Positions 36,240 to 45,613 are shown, numbered from the stretch's first letter. The stretch is 64,000 nt of DNA from an uncultured Lachnospiraceae bacterium (GCA_945949045.1 CAMFDG010000002.1:41547-105546), one strand, 5' to 3'. Notes: generated by a model not told the origin, from the letters alone. Made by a program: numbers and translations.

Positions 36240-38888
36240 TTACTTCATTTGTGCAAGGCGCTCCTCCACCTGAGCCATCATCTGCTCATACTTGGCAAGC
36301 TTTGCCTTTTCTTCCTCCACCTTCTCCGGCTTCGCATTCTTTAAAAACTTCTCATTGGAAAGCATTCCCCGGGAACGGGCAAGTTCCTTCGTCAGACGCT
36401 CCTTTTCCTTTCCGAGACGTTCCTTCTCCTTCTCGAAGTCAACCAGATCCTCCAGAGGCAGGTATACCACAGCCCCCGGAATCACAACCGATACTGCATC
36501 CTCACCGACACCGCTCTTATCCGCCTGTACACAGATCTCACTTGCAAAGGCAAGGTTCACATAGACTTCCTTATTCGTCTCAAAAACCCTGCGCACCGCC
36601 TCATCCTCTGATGTGATGAAAAGCTTCGCCTTGCGGGACTGCGGAACCTCCATCTGGGTACGCACGTTACGGACACCTTTTACCAGATCCTTGCAGTGCT
36701 CAAGCGCAGCCTCGTCCTCCGGGAAATTCCAATCCCCACGATACTCCGGCCACCGGGAGAGCATGATGGTCTCCTCCTCTGACTGGATCGTGCAGAAAAT
36801 TTCTTCCGTGATAAATGGCATATACGGATGCAGCAGCTTCAGTGCCTGGATCAGAACGGTCCGAAGCGTCCAAAGGGCCGCATTGGCAGAAGCCGGATCC
36901 TCCTCCTTCTTATAGGTACGAACCTTGGCGATCTCAATGTACCAATCGCAGAATTCATCCCAGATAAAGTCGTAAACCTTCTGAACCGCAATTCCAAGCT
37001 CATATTTATCCAGATTCTCCGTGGCATCTTTCGCCAGAGTATTGACTTTGGACAGAATCCACTTATCCGCCGGGTGCAGCTCGCTAAGATCAGGCTCTGT
37101 GACGGTGAAGCCGTCCAGATTCATCATGATAAAACGGGAAGCATTCCAAACCTTGTTGGCAAAATTGCGGGAAGCCTCCACACGCTCCCAATAGAAACGC
37201 ATATCATTGCCCGGTGCATTTCCCGTAATCAGTGTCAGGCGAAGTGCATCTGCACCATATTTATCAATAACCTCCAGCGGATCAATTCCGTTGCCTAAGG
37301 ACTTGCTCATTTTGCGGCCCTGGGAATCCCGAACCAGACCATGGAACAGTACCGTATGGAAGGGAGCCTCACCCATCTGCTCATATCCGGAGAAAATCAT
37401 ACGGATAACCCAGAAAAAGATAATATCGTATCCGGTTACCAGCACATCATTGGGATAGAAATAATCCAGCTCTTCGGTCTTCTCGGGCCATCCCAGTGTC
37501 GAGAAAGGCCAGAGTGCAGAGGAGAACCAGGTGTCCAGCGTATCCGGATCTTGTGTCATGTGCTTGCAGCCACATTTCGGGCAAACCCCCGGATTCTCAA
37601 TGGATACCACCATCTCGCCGCAGTCATCACAATACCATGCCGGAATCCGGTGTCCCCACCAGAGCTGACGGCTGATACACCAATCACGGATGTTGTCCGT
37701 CCAGTTGAAATAGGTCTTCTCCATGCGCTTCGGAAGAAGCTTGATGTCTCCGTTCTTCACACCTTCTACTGCCGGTTTGATCATCTCATCCATCTTCACA
37801 AACCACTGCTGCTTGATCATGGGCTCAACGGTGGTATGGCATCTGTCATGCACTCCTACGTTGTGGGAATGGGGAACCACCTTCACCAGAAGTCCCTCCT
37901 TCTCCAGATCCTCCACCAGTGCCTTCCGGCACTCATAGCGATCCATGCCGGCATATTTCCCGGCCTTCTCATTCATGGTGGCATCATCATTGATAACGAT
38001 GATTTCCTCCAGGTTGTGGCGCTTGCCCACCTCAAAATCGTTGGGGTCATGGGCCGGTGTAATCTTCACACATCCGGTTCCAAACTCCTTATCTACATAG
38101 GCATCTGCAATGACCGGAATCTCACGGTCCGTCATGGGCAGCTTAAGTGTCTTGCCGACAATATCCTTATAACGTTCATCCTCCGGATTGACCGCCACTG
38201 CAGTATCTCCAAAAAGCGTCTCCGGACGGGTGGTGGCGATCTCTACAAACCGTCCTTCCTCACCTACCACCGGATAATTAATATGCCAGAAAAATCCATT
38301 CTGTTCCTCATGCTCTACCTCTGCATCCGAAATAGAGGTCTTACATACCGGACACCAGTTGACAATACGGGATCCCTTGTAGATCCAGCCCTTATCATAA
38401 AGCTTGGTGAATACCTCCTGCACGGCATGGGAGCATCCCTCATCCATGGTAAAGCGCTCCCGCTCCCAATCAGCGGAGGATCCCAGCTTCCGCAGCTGCT
38501 TTACAATGCGGCCGCCGTACTCTTCCCGCCAATCCCAGCATTTATCCACAAATTCTTCGCGGGTCAGGTCTGCCTTGCTGATTCCCTGCTCCTTTAAGGA
38601 TTCAATCACTTTCACCTCTGTCGCAATGGACGCGTGGTCCGTGCCCGGCTGCCACAGTACATTGTACCCCTGCATACGTTTATAGCGTGCCAGAATATCC
38701 TGCATGGTATTGTCGAGTGCATGTCCCATGTGCAGCTGGCCTGTAATATTTGGCGGCGGCATCATAATGGTAAAAGGCTTTTTGCTGCGATCAACTTCCG
38801 CATGAAAATAGCCATTGTCCTCCCATTTCTTATACAGACGATCTTCAATGTCTTTCGGATCGTAGGTCTTACTCAGTTCCTTACTCAT
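36240..38888 (-). CDS. valS: Valyl-tRNA synthetase
   Basis: 882 residues from the ATG at 38888 (MSKELSKTYDP; GGAGAAAAGA upstream). Class I synthetase: HIGH-type motif PPPNITGQLHMGHAL (about 42-56), editing domain (about 190-335, including TTRPETLFGDTAVAVNPED), KMSKS motif GRKMSKSLGNG (about 520), anticodon-binding domain and the C-terminal coiled coil typical of ValS (about 815-880). Expression is controlled by the T-box leader directly upstream, which senses uncharged tRNA-Val. Confidence 0.97.
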   Translation of the reverse strand: MSKELSKTYDPKDIEDRLYKKWEDNGYFHAEVDRSKKPFTIMMPPPNITGQLHMGHALDNTMQDILARYKRMQGYNVLWQPGTDHASIATEVKVIESLKEQGISKADLTREEFVDKCWDWREEYGGRIVKQLRKLGSSADWERERFTMDEGCSHAVQEVFTKLYDKGWIYKGSRIVNWCPVCKTSISDAEVEHEEQNGFFWHINYPVVGEEGRFVEIATTRPETLFGDTAVAVNPEDERYKDIVGKTLKLPMTDREIPVIADAYVDKEFGTGCVKITPAHDPNDFEVGKRHNLEEIIVINDDATMNEKAGKYAGMDRYECRKALVEDLEKEGLLVKVVPHSHNVGVHDRCHTTVEPMIKQQWFVKMDEMIKPAVEGVKNGDIKLLPKRMEKTYFNWTDNIRDWCISRQLWWGHRIPAWYCDDCGEMVVSIENPGVCPKCGCKHMTQDPDTLDTWFSSALWPFSTLGWPEKTEELDYFYPNDVLVTGYDIIFFWVIRMIFSGYEQMGEAPFHTVLFHGLVRDSQGRKMSKSLGNGIDPLEVIDKYGADALRLTLITGNAPGNDMRFYWERVEASRNFANKVWNASRFIMMNLDGFTVTEPDLSELHPADKWILSKVNTLAKDATENLDKYELGIAVQKVYDFIWDEFCDWYIEIAKVRTYKKEEDPASANAALWTLRTVLIQALKLLHPYMPFITEEIFCTIQSEEETIMLSRWPEYRGDWNFPEDEAALEHCKDLVKGVRNVRTQMEVPQSRKAKLFITSEDEAVRRVFETNKEVYVNLAFASEICVQADKSGVGEDAVSVVIPGAVVYLPLEDLVDFEKEKERLGKEKERLTKELARSRGMLSNEKFLKNAKPEKVEEEKAKLAKYEQMMAQVEERLAQMK

Positions 38889-38912
38889 TCTTTTCTCCTC
38901 TCTTTCTATACT

Positions 38913-39156
38913 AAAAAACCCTCTGTGCAGAATTTTCTGCACAAAGGGCGAAAAATCGCGGTACCACCTCTGTAATACTCCTCATGTCCGTTAACGGGGA
39001 CGATGCGGGAACACCTGTGCCTGTCGCTTATGCTTTTTGAGTGTTCCGGTTCCAAAGCTACCTTCTGCATCGCTGTCCGTGGAATTTCTCTCAGCCCATA
39101 AAATTCTTCTCTGTCCGACGCCCTTATGCATACTCCTCTTCGTCATAACCTTTCTA
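38913..39156 (-). promoter_or_regulatory. T-box leader of valS
   Basis: The conserved T-box core AGAGGTGGTACCGCG lies at 38957-38971 on the minus strand, followed by the intrinsic terminator CCTTTGTGCAGA/TCTGCACAGAGG with a U-run (38913-38948). The upstream ~150 bases hold the stem I region; a GTA at 39059-39061 within AGAAG-GTA-GC is the best candidate specifier (valine codon). Uncharged tRNA-Val would stabilise the antiterminator and allow valS transcription. Confidence 0.93.
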
Positions 39157-39162
39157 TAAAAT

Positions 39163-39191
39163 ATGATACTTGCGTTCGCTTTTTTTGTCAA
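39163..39191 (-). promoter_or_regulatory. Sigma-A promoter of valS
   Basis: A perfect TTGACA, 17 bp and TATCAT on the minus strand, just ahead of the T-box leader. Confidence 0.8.
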
Positions 39192-39224
39192 GTTTAAAAA
39201 CAGTGTGGGAAAGTTTCCGTAAAG

Positions 39225-39866
39225 TCAGGAGAGCATCCGGATCAGAGAATCGTAGGCAAACACGCGCGCCTCCTCATACTCCATGGGAAAGAATTTTCTC
39301 TCTCTGTCTTCCCCAAAAGTCAAAACCAACTGTACCAGCGACGAGGCGAATGCCATACGCCTCCGGATCGGATCGGCCTGCGTAAAGACATTCTCCCGGT
39401 ATCCCTGTTCCAGAAGCTCATCCATATGTTGTAACAGATACTGCATCATCCCATTGTAAATATCCGGTGAGATTTTTCCCTTCAGGGACTCTTTGATATC
39501 CACACTGCCAACACTGAGTCTCATCATATGCACAAAGGTCATATGATATTCCTTGTGATCATGAAGCCAGTCAAAGATGAACAATATTTTTTTCCGAAAT
39601 CCCGGAACCTCAATGAGCAGTTGCTCCAGTTCATCAATCTTCGTACCGTAATCGTACAACAGCGCCATAATGATGATTTCATCCCGTGAAGAGAAATATT
39701 CATAAGCGGTTCCTTTTCCGATTCCGGCACGTGCCGTGATATCCGAAACCTTAATTGTATTGATATCTGCCCTCTGTGCAAGCAGCTCTGTCACCGCCTG
39801 ATAAATCATGCGAACTTTCTGGGGCGGGTTACAGAAATCATCAATATTCAGTCCCTTCCTGCACAT
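39225..39866 (-). CDS. TetR-family repressor of the RND operon
   Basis: 213 residues. N-terminal helix-turn-helix (about 18-65: VTELLAQRADINTIKVSDITARAGIGKGTAYEYFSSRDEII), then an all-helical ligand-binding domain. Its ATG shares one base with the stop codon of the RND pump (TAATG), with GAGGAGG inside the pump's last codons. The operon promoter carries a 16 bp perfect palindrome of the TetR type, so this protein very likely represses its own operon, relieved by a pump substrate. Confidence 0.9.
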   Translation of the reverse strand: MCRKGLNIDDFCNPPQKVRMIYQAVTELLAQRADINTIKVSDITARAGIGKGTAYEYFSSRDEIIIMALLYDYGTKIDELEQLLIEVPGFRKKILFIFDWLHDHKEYHMTFVHMMRLSVGSVDIKESLKGKISPDIYNGMMQYLLQHMDELLEQGYRENVFTQADPIRRRMAFASSLVQLVLTFGEDRERKFFPMEYEEARVFAYDSLIRMLS

Positions 39867-42800
39867 TACAGTTCCTCCTCCACCATGCTCTTCTCCCGAT
39901 TGAACGCATCATAGATACAAGGGATTACAATCAGTGTCAGGATCGTTCCGTATACCAGACCTCCGACAATCGTGATGGCCATCGGCTTCATCATCTCGGA
40001 GCCCTCACCGAAGCCCAGCGCTGAAGTCAGCATGGCAAGGATGGTTGTCAGTGCCGTCATGAGAATCGGACGAACACGGGTCTTTCCGGAATCAATAACG
40101 GCATCCTTTTTGGACATTCCGCCTTTTCTTGCCTGATTGATATAATCAATCAAGACAATACCGTTGTTTACGATCAGACCAGCCAGCATGATGAATCCAA
40201 GCATGGCAATAACGCTCACTTCCTGTCCGGTGATAAAGAGCGCTAAAAATCCTCCGGTAAAGGCTAACGGAATAGAGAACAGGATAATAAACGGCGAAGC
40301 CAGTGACTGGAACTGCACTACCATAATCAGGTAAATGAAAATCACAGCCAGAGCAAGCATCAGGAGAAGCTGTCCCATGGAATTGTTGATTGTCTCATCC
40401 TCCCCGGCCATCTTAACGGAGTATCCTTCCGGAATATCCAGCTTGTCGATTTCCTTCTGGACCTGATTACTGATCAAGGTTACATTGTGATTCTCATCAA
40501 TACCACAGGAAACCGTCAGATAACGGTTCTGCGCGTCACGGCTGATTGTGCCCAGCGTTGTAGATTCCTTCATTTCGCAGATCTTTGTCAGCGGAATCTC
40601 TTCCTCCTCCCCATCCTTATTCTTGTAAGTAAACGTCAGCTTCTTAATATCCGAAAGCTTTGGATCTGCCTGCTCTTCTGTCTGCAGATAAACCTCATAA
40701 TCCTTAATATCGGTGGAAATGGTTGTCACACTCTTCTCATCTGCCAGTTCCTTGTTCACCAGCTGGAACACCTGGGCCACGGTATAGCCATACTCTGCTG
40801 CCTTCTCCTTGTCGACACTGATGGTCAGCTGAGGAACTGCATCATCCAGTCCATCATTCACATCCACGGTTCCCTTGGTATCATTTAATATTCCTGCCAC
40901 TTCCTTTGCCAGTGACTGCAGCTTATCCAGATCATTTCCCTCAATCTGAATGGACAGACCATTGCCGAAATAGGTATCAAAGTCCATGGAAGAAGTGTTG
41001 CAGGAGACCTGACAGTCCATATCTTTTGTCCGCTCCGTAATCTGATCCGCCACATCCGATGTCTTTACGTTCGAATCCTCATCCAGAAGAACGTACATGC
41101 TGACGCTCTCGTCTCCGCCGCTCATCATACTCATAGTGGAGCTGCCGCCGGCCATGGCACCGATGGTGTCAATGCCCTCAATGTCTGCAATACGCTCCAT
41201 CACCTCATTGGAATCATCCCGAAGTTCCTCAAAGGTCAGCTTCTCATCCTCCTTTGCCGCAATGGTAACGGAAATCTGATTGGTCTCCATATCCATATCC
41301 ATGAAGCTCATACCTTTGGAAAGGGAAAGATACGCGCTGCCCACAAGAAGTAATACTGCAACAAGGAATACAACCGGCTTGAAGCGCAGACATACTCCAA
41401 GGAATCTGCCGTATGCTTCCTTAAACCGGTCAAACCACGGATGTCTGATCTCCTTCGTGTGCCTTAAGGTTGCCGAAGAAAGTGCCGGCACGAAGGTTAA
41501 CGCTACCGCAAGAGAAGCAAGAAGCGTATAGGCAATCGTCAGCGCAAGATCCACAAAAAGCTGCCTTGTGAGACCCTCCGTAAAAATAATCGGGGCGTAA
41601 ACGCTGACTGTGGTAAGCGTAGACGCTACAATGGCACCTGCCACCTGATTGGCTCCCTCCACTGCTGCCTTGCGGATCGAATATCCCTCCGCCCGCAGCC
41701 TGTAAATATTCTCGATCACGACAATGGAGTTATCCACAAGCATACCGATTCCCAGCATCAGTCCCGACATGGATATGATGTTTAAGGAAATTCCGGTAAA
41801 GTACATCAGCACCACCGCAGTGACAACGGAAAGCGGAATGGAGCAGGCAATCACAAAAGTCGGCTTGATATCCTTTAAGAACAAAAGCAGAACAAAGATG
41901 GCAAGGATTGCTCCAAAGATCATATTCTGCATCACGCTCTTTACAATCATGTCAATATATACGCCCTGATTCATCATCACGGTAAGATGCAGATTGGAAT
42001 CCGCCTTTTCCAGCTTATCGAATTTCTCCAGGATACGGTCTGTGACCTCTCCGGTAGAGTAGCCGGTCTGCTTTTCCATAGAAAGCATAATGCCCGGGTT
42101 TCCGTTGATTACCGCATAAGTCTCGTCAGAATTATCGGTCATCTTGACATCTGCCACATCGGACAGACGAATGGTATCAATATCATCCATCCCCAGATCA
42201 ATGAGCGGGAGCTCCTTAAGCTCATCAATATTTTCAACAGCATCGCCCACACGGACCAGATACTGCTTATCTTCGTCCATGGCATAGCCCGCAGGCATAT
42301 CAAAATTCTGTCCTGCAAAGAGACCGGACAATGTCTCCTTTGTCAAAATATTGTTGAGGTCCGCAGAATCATACGCGGTGTCTTTTGCACTGTCCAGATT
42401 ACTCTGGGCCGTCTCCAGATTGGAGGAGGCTGTTGCCAGCTCCGCAGAACCGGTGCTCATGGAAAGAGCCGATAACGCCGCATTGGCATTCAGTGTATCC
42501 AGCGCCGAAGCCAGAGAAACTTTCCCGGCCTCCACCTTTTCCAAAGCCGTATCGATGGTTGTGATCCCGGTATTTACCTTGGTCAGAAGCTTTCCAATCT
42601 TGGATGATACAGTAGGAAGATCCTCATAGGATTTTACCGTGATATCCATGGCACTGAGGGAGCCAAACTGCTCCTTTACCGCATCGTTCAGCTGCTTGAG
42701 TTGTGCCTTTACCTCCGGCATCTGAACCGCGTCCGGATTCTGCGCCAGCATCGTTGTAATTCCGGTATAGGCATCCGACTCCATAAATGCCTGAAGCCCT

Positions 42801-43624
42801 TTCTGTACCTGTGTCAGAGACTTCTTCTGCGCTTTCAGTTCCTTCAGCTGCTTTTTTAAATCTTTCTCTGTCTTGTACAATTCATTCTGCTGATTCATCG
42901 CCTCATTGATGGCGGAGCTCAGTTTGTCCTTGCCGGAATTCATGCTGGACTGACCGCTTTCTACCTTGTCTTTTCCCTCATCAATATCCTTCTGTGCATC
43001 TTCAAACTGCTTGTCAATGCTGGCACGGATCTTGTCATTGAGCTTGTCGATCTTATCCTGATTCATGGTAACCTCGACACTCTCCTCAAGCTGTCCGGTG
43101 GTATTGACGGAGGCCACGCCCTCCAGACTCTCGATCGCCGGAGCCAGCTCATTCTGAACATATTCTGACAGCTGTGAAGCATCCATTCCATCCATATCCA
43201 CAGCCGCCGCCATAACCGGCATCATATCCGGATTGATTTTCATAATCATTGGTGTACCGACCGTATCATCCCACTGGCCGGAAATCTGATCCAGACTCTG
43301 CTGGATCTCGATGACCACCGAATCCATATTGGCATTCTGCTCATATTCCAGTGTCACAATGGAGTAGCTGTTATAAGAAATAGAGCTGATATTCTTGATA
43401 TTCGAGGTTGTTGCCATCGCTGCCTCTATGGGCGCGGTCACCTCACTCTCTACCTTCTCCGGGCTTGCGCCCATGTCTGTCGTAACGATCATTGCGTACT
43501 GTAAGCTCATATCCGGCAGCAGATCCGTCGTCATCTTCGACAAGGACACCACTCCCAGCACGATCACAAGGACCACGCCTACCAGTACGGTAAATGGTTT
43601 CTTCACACTGTACTTGGAAATCAT
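39866..43624 (-). CDS. RND-family efflux transporter with large coiled-coil insertion
   Basis: 1252 residues from the ATG at 43624 (MISKYSVKKPFTVLV; AGGAGGAATACATA upstream). The longer frame would translate the operator and is rejected. Typical HAE-RND layout: TM1, first large extracellular domain, TM2-6 with GLMLGIGMLVDNSIVVIENIYR (about 660-682), second extracellular domain, TM8-12 with MLAGLIVNNGIVLIDYINQARKGG (about 1163-1187). Residues ~210-470 of the first extracellular region are a Lys/Gln/Asp-rich coiled-coil insertion not found in AcrB. There is no membrane-fusion protein or outer-membrane gene, as expected in a monoderm. Confidence 0.92.
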   Translation of the reverse strand: MISKYSVKKPFTVLVGVVLVIVLGVVSLSKMTTDLLPDMSLQYAMIVTTDMGASPEKVESEVTAPIEAAMATTSNIKNISSISYNSYSIVTLEYEQNANMDSVVIEIQQSLDQISGQWDDTVGTPMIMKINPDMMPVMAAAVDMDGMDASQLSEYVQNELAPAIESLEGVASVNTTGQLEESVEVTMNQDKIDKLNDKIRASIDKQFEDAQKDIDEGKDKVESGQSSMNSGKDKLSSAINEAMNQQNELYKTEKDLKKQLKELKAQKKSLTQVQKGLQAFMESDAYTGITTMLAQNPDAVQMPEVKAQLKQLNDAVKEQFGSLSAMDITVKSYEDLPTVSSKIGKLLTKVNTGITTIDTALEKVEAGKVSLASALDTLNANAALSALSMSTGSAELATASSNLETAQSNLDSAKDTAYDSADLNNILTKETLSGLFAGQNFDMPAGYAMDEDKQYLVRVGDAVENIDELKELPLIDLGMDDIDTIRLSDVADVKMTDNSDETYAVINGNPGIMLSMEKQTGYSTGEVTDRILEKFDKLEKADSNLHLTVMMNQGVYIDMIVKSVMQNMIFGAILAIFVLLLFLKDIKPTFVIACSIPLSVVTAVVLMYFTGISLNIISMSGLMLGIGMLVDNSIVVIENIYRLRAEGYSIRKAAVEGANQVAGAIVASTLTTVSVYAPIIFTEGLTRQLFVDLALTIAYTLLASLAVALTFVPALSSATLRHTKEIRHPWFDRFKEAYGRFLGVCLRFKPVVFLVAVLLLVGSAYLSLSKGMSFMDMDMETNQISVTIAAKEDEKLTFEELRDDSNEVMERIADIEGIDTIGAMAGGSSTMSMMSGGDESVSMYVLLDEDSNVKTSDVADQITERTKDMDCQVSCNTSSMDFDTYFGNGLSIQIEGNDLDKLQSLAKEVAGILNDTKGTVDVNDGLDDAVPQLTISVDKEKAAEYGYTVAQVFQLVNKELADEKSVTTISTDIKDYEVYLQTEEQADPKLSDIKKLTFTYKNKDGEEEEIPLTKICEMKESTTLGTISRDAQNRYLTVSCGIDENHNVTLISNQVQKEIDKLDIPEGYSVKMAGEDETINNSMGQLLLMLALAVIFIYLIMVVQFQSLASPFIILFSIPLAFTGGFLALFITGQEVSVIAMLGFIMLAGLIVNNGIVLIDYINQARKGGMSKKDAVIDSGKTRVRPILMTALTTILAMLTSALGFGEGSEMMKPMAITIVGGLVYGTILTLIVIPCIYDAFNREKSMVEEEL

Positions 43625-43653
43625 TATGTATTCCTCCTGTTGTTTTCGTATCC

Positions 43654-43669
43654 GACCGACCGGTCGGTC
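43654..43669. promoter_or_regulatory. TetR-type operator of the RND operon
   Basis: The perfect palindrome GACCGACCGGTCGGTC lies at the predicted transcription start, between the -10 box (43682-43687) and the start codon. It is a known type of TetR-family site and should be bound by the co-transcribed repressor. Confidence 0.85.
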
Positions 43670-43681
43670 AGTTTCGATTTT

Positions 43682-43709
43682 ATTATACCCGCCCTCTGAC
43701 AATTTACAA
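43682..43709 (-). promoter_or_regulatory. Promoter of the RND-tetR operon
   Basis: TTGTAA, 16 bp, TATAAT on the minus strand, directly followed by the operator. Confidence 0.65.
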
Positions 43710-43775
43710 GTAATTCCATCAAAAATTCATGATTATTTTATATCTTGCAGCCCAGGGGGTGGTTCCAGGCCAGAC

Positions 43776-43806
43776 AAAAAGTGCCGTGCGAATCACTCGC
43801 ACGGCA
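43776..43806 (-). terminator. Terminator of the 42-residue membrane peptide gene
   Basis: Perfect stem TGCCGTGCGA/TCGCACGGCA (43782-43791, 43797-43806), loop of five bases, A-run 43776-43780 on its left. Confidence 0.88.
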
Positions 43807-43846
43807 GCATTCTGGTCTTCTCTCTTATCGGGATAAATCTTCCTTA

Positions 43847-43975
43847 CTAACCTTCCTCTTCATCCTCTTCATCTGCGATTGCGGCAGACGCTCCGGACAC
43901 TGCTGCAATCACTGCAATAATTGCGCCCAGCACTGCGATCCCGATCAAAGCCCCAACTAAAATCAATACTGACAT
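43847..43975 (-). CDS. 42-residue membrane peptide with acidic tail
   Basis: Starts at the ATG at 43975, preceded by GGAGATGATAAG. It reads MSVLILVGALIGIAVLGAII..., one long hydrophobic helix rich in Gly/Ala/Ile/Val (about 30 residues), then the acidic tail ADEEDEEEG. It has its own ribosome site and a strong terminator 40 bp downstream, so I believe it is expressed. No signal-peptidase site obvious. Function unknown; options include a small membrane modulator or a toxin-like peptide. Confidence 0.6.
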   Translation of the reverse strand: MSVLILVGALIGIAVLGAIIAVIAAVSGASAAIADEEDEEEG

Positions 43976-44071
43976 CTTATCATCTCCTATGTTCCCCAGA
44001 TATCGGTTGTGTACAACACAAGACCTGTTTTTAATATAGCACAAATCCGTTTTCCATGCAATTATTATGAT

Positions 44072-44285
44072 GTGAGTGTCAAAAGTGCTTTTGCCACTCA
44101 CTGATATACGAATTGCTCCGTTGCTCCGCAACTCCCGCAATTCTACACACATTCGCAATCCGTTGATTTTCCTGGGAAAATCACAGGGTCATCAATCAAA
44201 GATTGATGACAGTGCTCATGTGTGCGCGGGTCAACAAGTCAGAACTCTTTTCCTGCAAGCAGGAACGATTTCTGACTTTTGACCC
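44072..44285. repeat. Cluster of four hairpins in a noncoding region
   Basis: Within 214 bp: GTGAGTG...CACTCAC with inner CAAAAG/CTTTTG (44072-44101); GATTTTCC/GGAAAATC (44165-44182); a perfect 10 bp stem GTCATCAATC/GATTGATGAC (44188-44210); and a long composite stem GGGTCAA...TTGACCC with inner AGTCAGAA/TTCTGACT and TTCCTGC/GCAGGAA (44228-44285). No reading frame fits. The rest of the 740 bp gap (43976-44715) holds a copy of the dispersed repeat and A/T-rich DNA. Confidence 0.75.
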
Positions 44286-44313
44286 TCATAACATTATTAT
44301 TAAAAAACAGCAA

Positions 44314-44482
44314 ATCTATTCACACCCCATGCAAATCAGAGAAACAGGTTTGTCATGCTTTTTGATTGTTAAATGAGGATTGTGTCAGGTTTTCTATAAA
44401 AACCTGACATGCAGCGTCGGTCCATTTGCCGAAGGCAAATTTTGCATGGACCGATGTTCAAAGCTTTGGGCATATATATGAA
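44314..44482 (+). repeat. Dispersed structured repeat, copy 1
   Basis: About 169 bp that recurs in inverted orientation at 60894-61063 with roughly 90 percent identity by eye. It contains two nested hairpins: TGTCAGGTTTT/AAAACCTGACA and TCGGTCCAT/ATGGACCGA enclosing TTTGCC/GGCAAA. It ends AAAGCTTTGGGCATATATATGA. Not coding. Confidence 0.85.
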
Positions 44483-44715
44483 AAATCAAAATGTACTGCC
44501 CATTTTGCTCTCATTTTTTGTCTGAAATTTGATACTTTGGGCGTGGGAACTAATAATTTAATTTCTACATCCCACTAAATGTCTAAAATGTGGGTGTGGA
44601 GAGTAAGCAGTTGGACTATACGCCCAATTGTCTTTTTTTAGTATGTTTTGATCATGGAAATTGGGATGTAGGAAACAAATTTTTTCTCATATGTCCCCAT
44701 CGACATTTTTCCTTT

Positions 44716-45510
44716 TTACTCATCTGCAATCTGTTTTCCGGTCACATCCATGTGGTAATTTTCCCGCATGATCAGTTCCGATACCGGCACGATCTGATAC
44801 CCCTTCTGTTCCAGTTCTGTCAGCAGCGTATCCAACGCTTCTGCCGTATATTTTGCCCCGTTATGACAGAGGATGATGGCCCCAGGTTCCAACGCTTTGT
44901 GATTGCACACCGTATCAATGATGGAGGATACCCCGTAGTTCTTCCAATCGAGACTATCCACCGACCACTGAATCGGATAGTAGTCCATATCATAGGCAGT
45001 CTGCACCACCTCATTGTCGTAAGCGCCATAGGGCGGCCGGAACAGAAACATATCATAGCCGGTGAGCTTCTTCACCTTGTCATGTACCTGCTGCAGTTCC
45101 TTCTCCTTTTCTGCCCGGGAGATCGTGGTCATATCATAGTGGTGTTCACTGTGGTTGCCCAGATCATGGCCCTTTTCTACCAGTTCTTTCACACAGTCCG
45201 GGTTGTCGTCCACCCAGTTGCCCGTCATAAAAAAGGTTACTTTCACGTTGTGCTTATCCAGAATCTCCATGATTTTGGGAAAATCCTCTGCGCCCCAGGC
45301 CGCATCAAAGCTTAATGCCACCTTCTTTTCCGTGGTATCCACGCAGTAGATGGGAAGGTCCCGCTCCCCCACCCTGGCATTCGTCACCACTGCGTTGGTG
45401 GTCTCGTAGGAAAGAAAAGCCAGACACGCAAAAAGAGCCGCAAGAAGAATTCCGTTTTCGAATTTCCTCTGTGGCTCTTTATACCGTTTTTGAATATGAA
45501 ATTTACGCAT
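44716..45510 (-). CDS. Membrane-anchored polysaccharide deacetylase (NodB domain)
   Basis: 264 residues from the ATG at 45510 (GAAGGACAGAGC upstream). An N-terminal signal anchor (about 20-40: NGILLAALFACLAFLSYETTNAVV) and a NodB domain (about 62-250). NodB motifs: SFDAAWG (catalytic Asp), NHSEHHYDM (metal His pair), RPPYGAYD, and PGAIILCHNG near the end. The family removes acetyl groups from peptidoglycan or related polymers; PdaB-like members work in sporulation. Its 5' end is partly duplicated at 47221-47303. Confidence 0.9.
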   Translation of the reverse strand: MRKFHIQKRYKEPQRKFENGILLAALFACLAFLSYETTNAVVTNARVGERDLPIYCVDTTEKKVALSFDAAWGAEDFPKIMEILDKHNVKVTFFMTGNWVDDNPDCVKELVEKGHDLGNHSEHHYDMTTISRAEKEKELQQVHDKVKKLTGYDMFLFRPPYGAYDNEVVQTAYDMDYYPIQWSVDSLDWKNYGVSSIIDTVCNHKALEPGAIILCHNGAKYTAEALDTLLTELEQKGYQIVPVSELIMRENYHMDVTGKQIADE

Positions 45511-45613
45511 GCTCTGTCCTTCGAACATAACTCTTGATAAAGTTTATGTCCGCAGGCATTTCTTTAGAACTTTTACGTCCCTTTGCAGCATCTCCTATCC
45601 CTGATGTCATTCC

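Noticed and set aside
37341..38597. 418-codon plus-strand frame opposite valS
   Set aside because: Antisense shadow of a well-supported synthetase gene.
43625..43702. Longer N-terminus for the RND pump
   Set aside because: Those codons translate the operator palindrome and lie next to the promoter; AGGAGG precedes the internal ATG at 43624.
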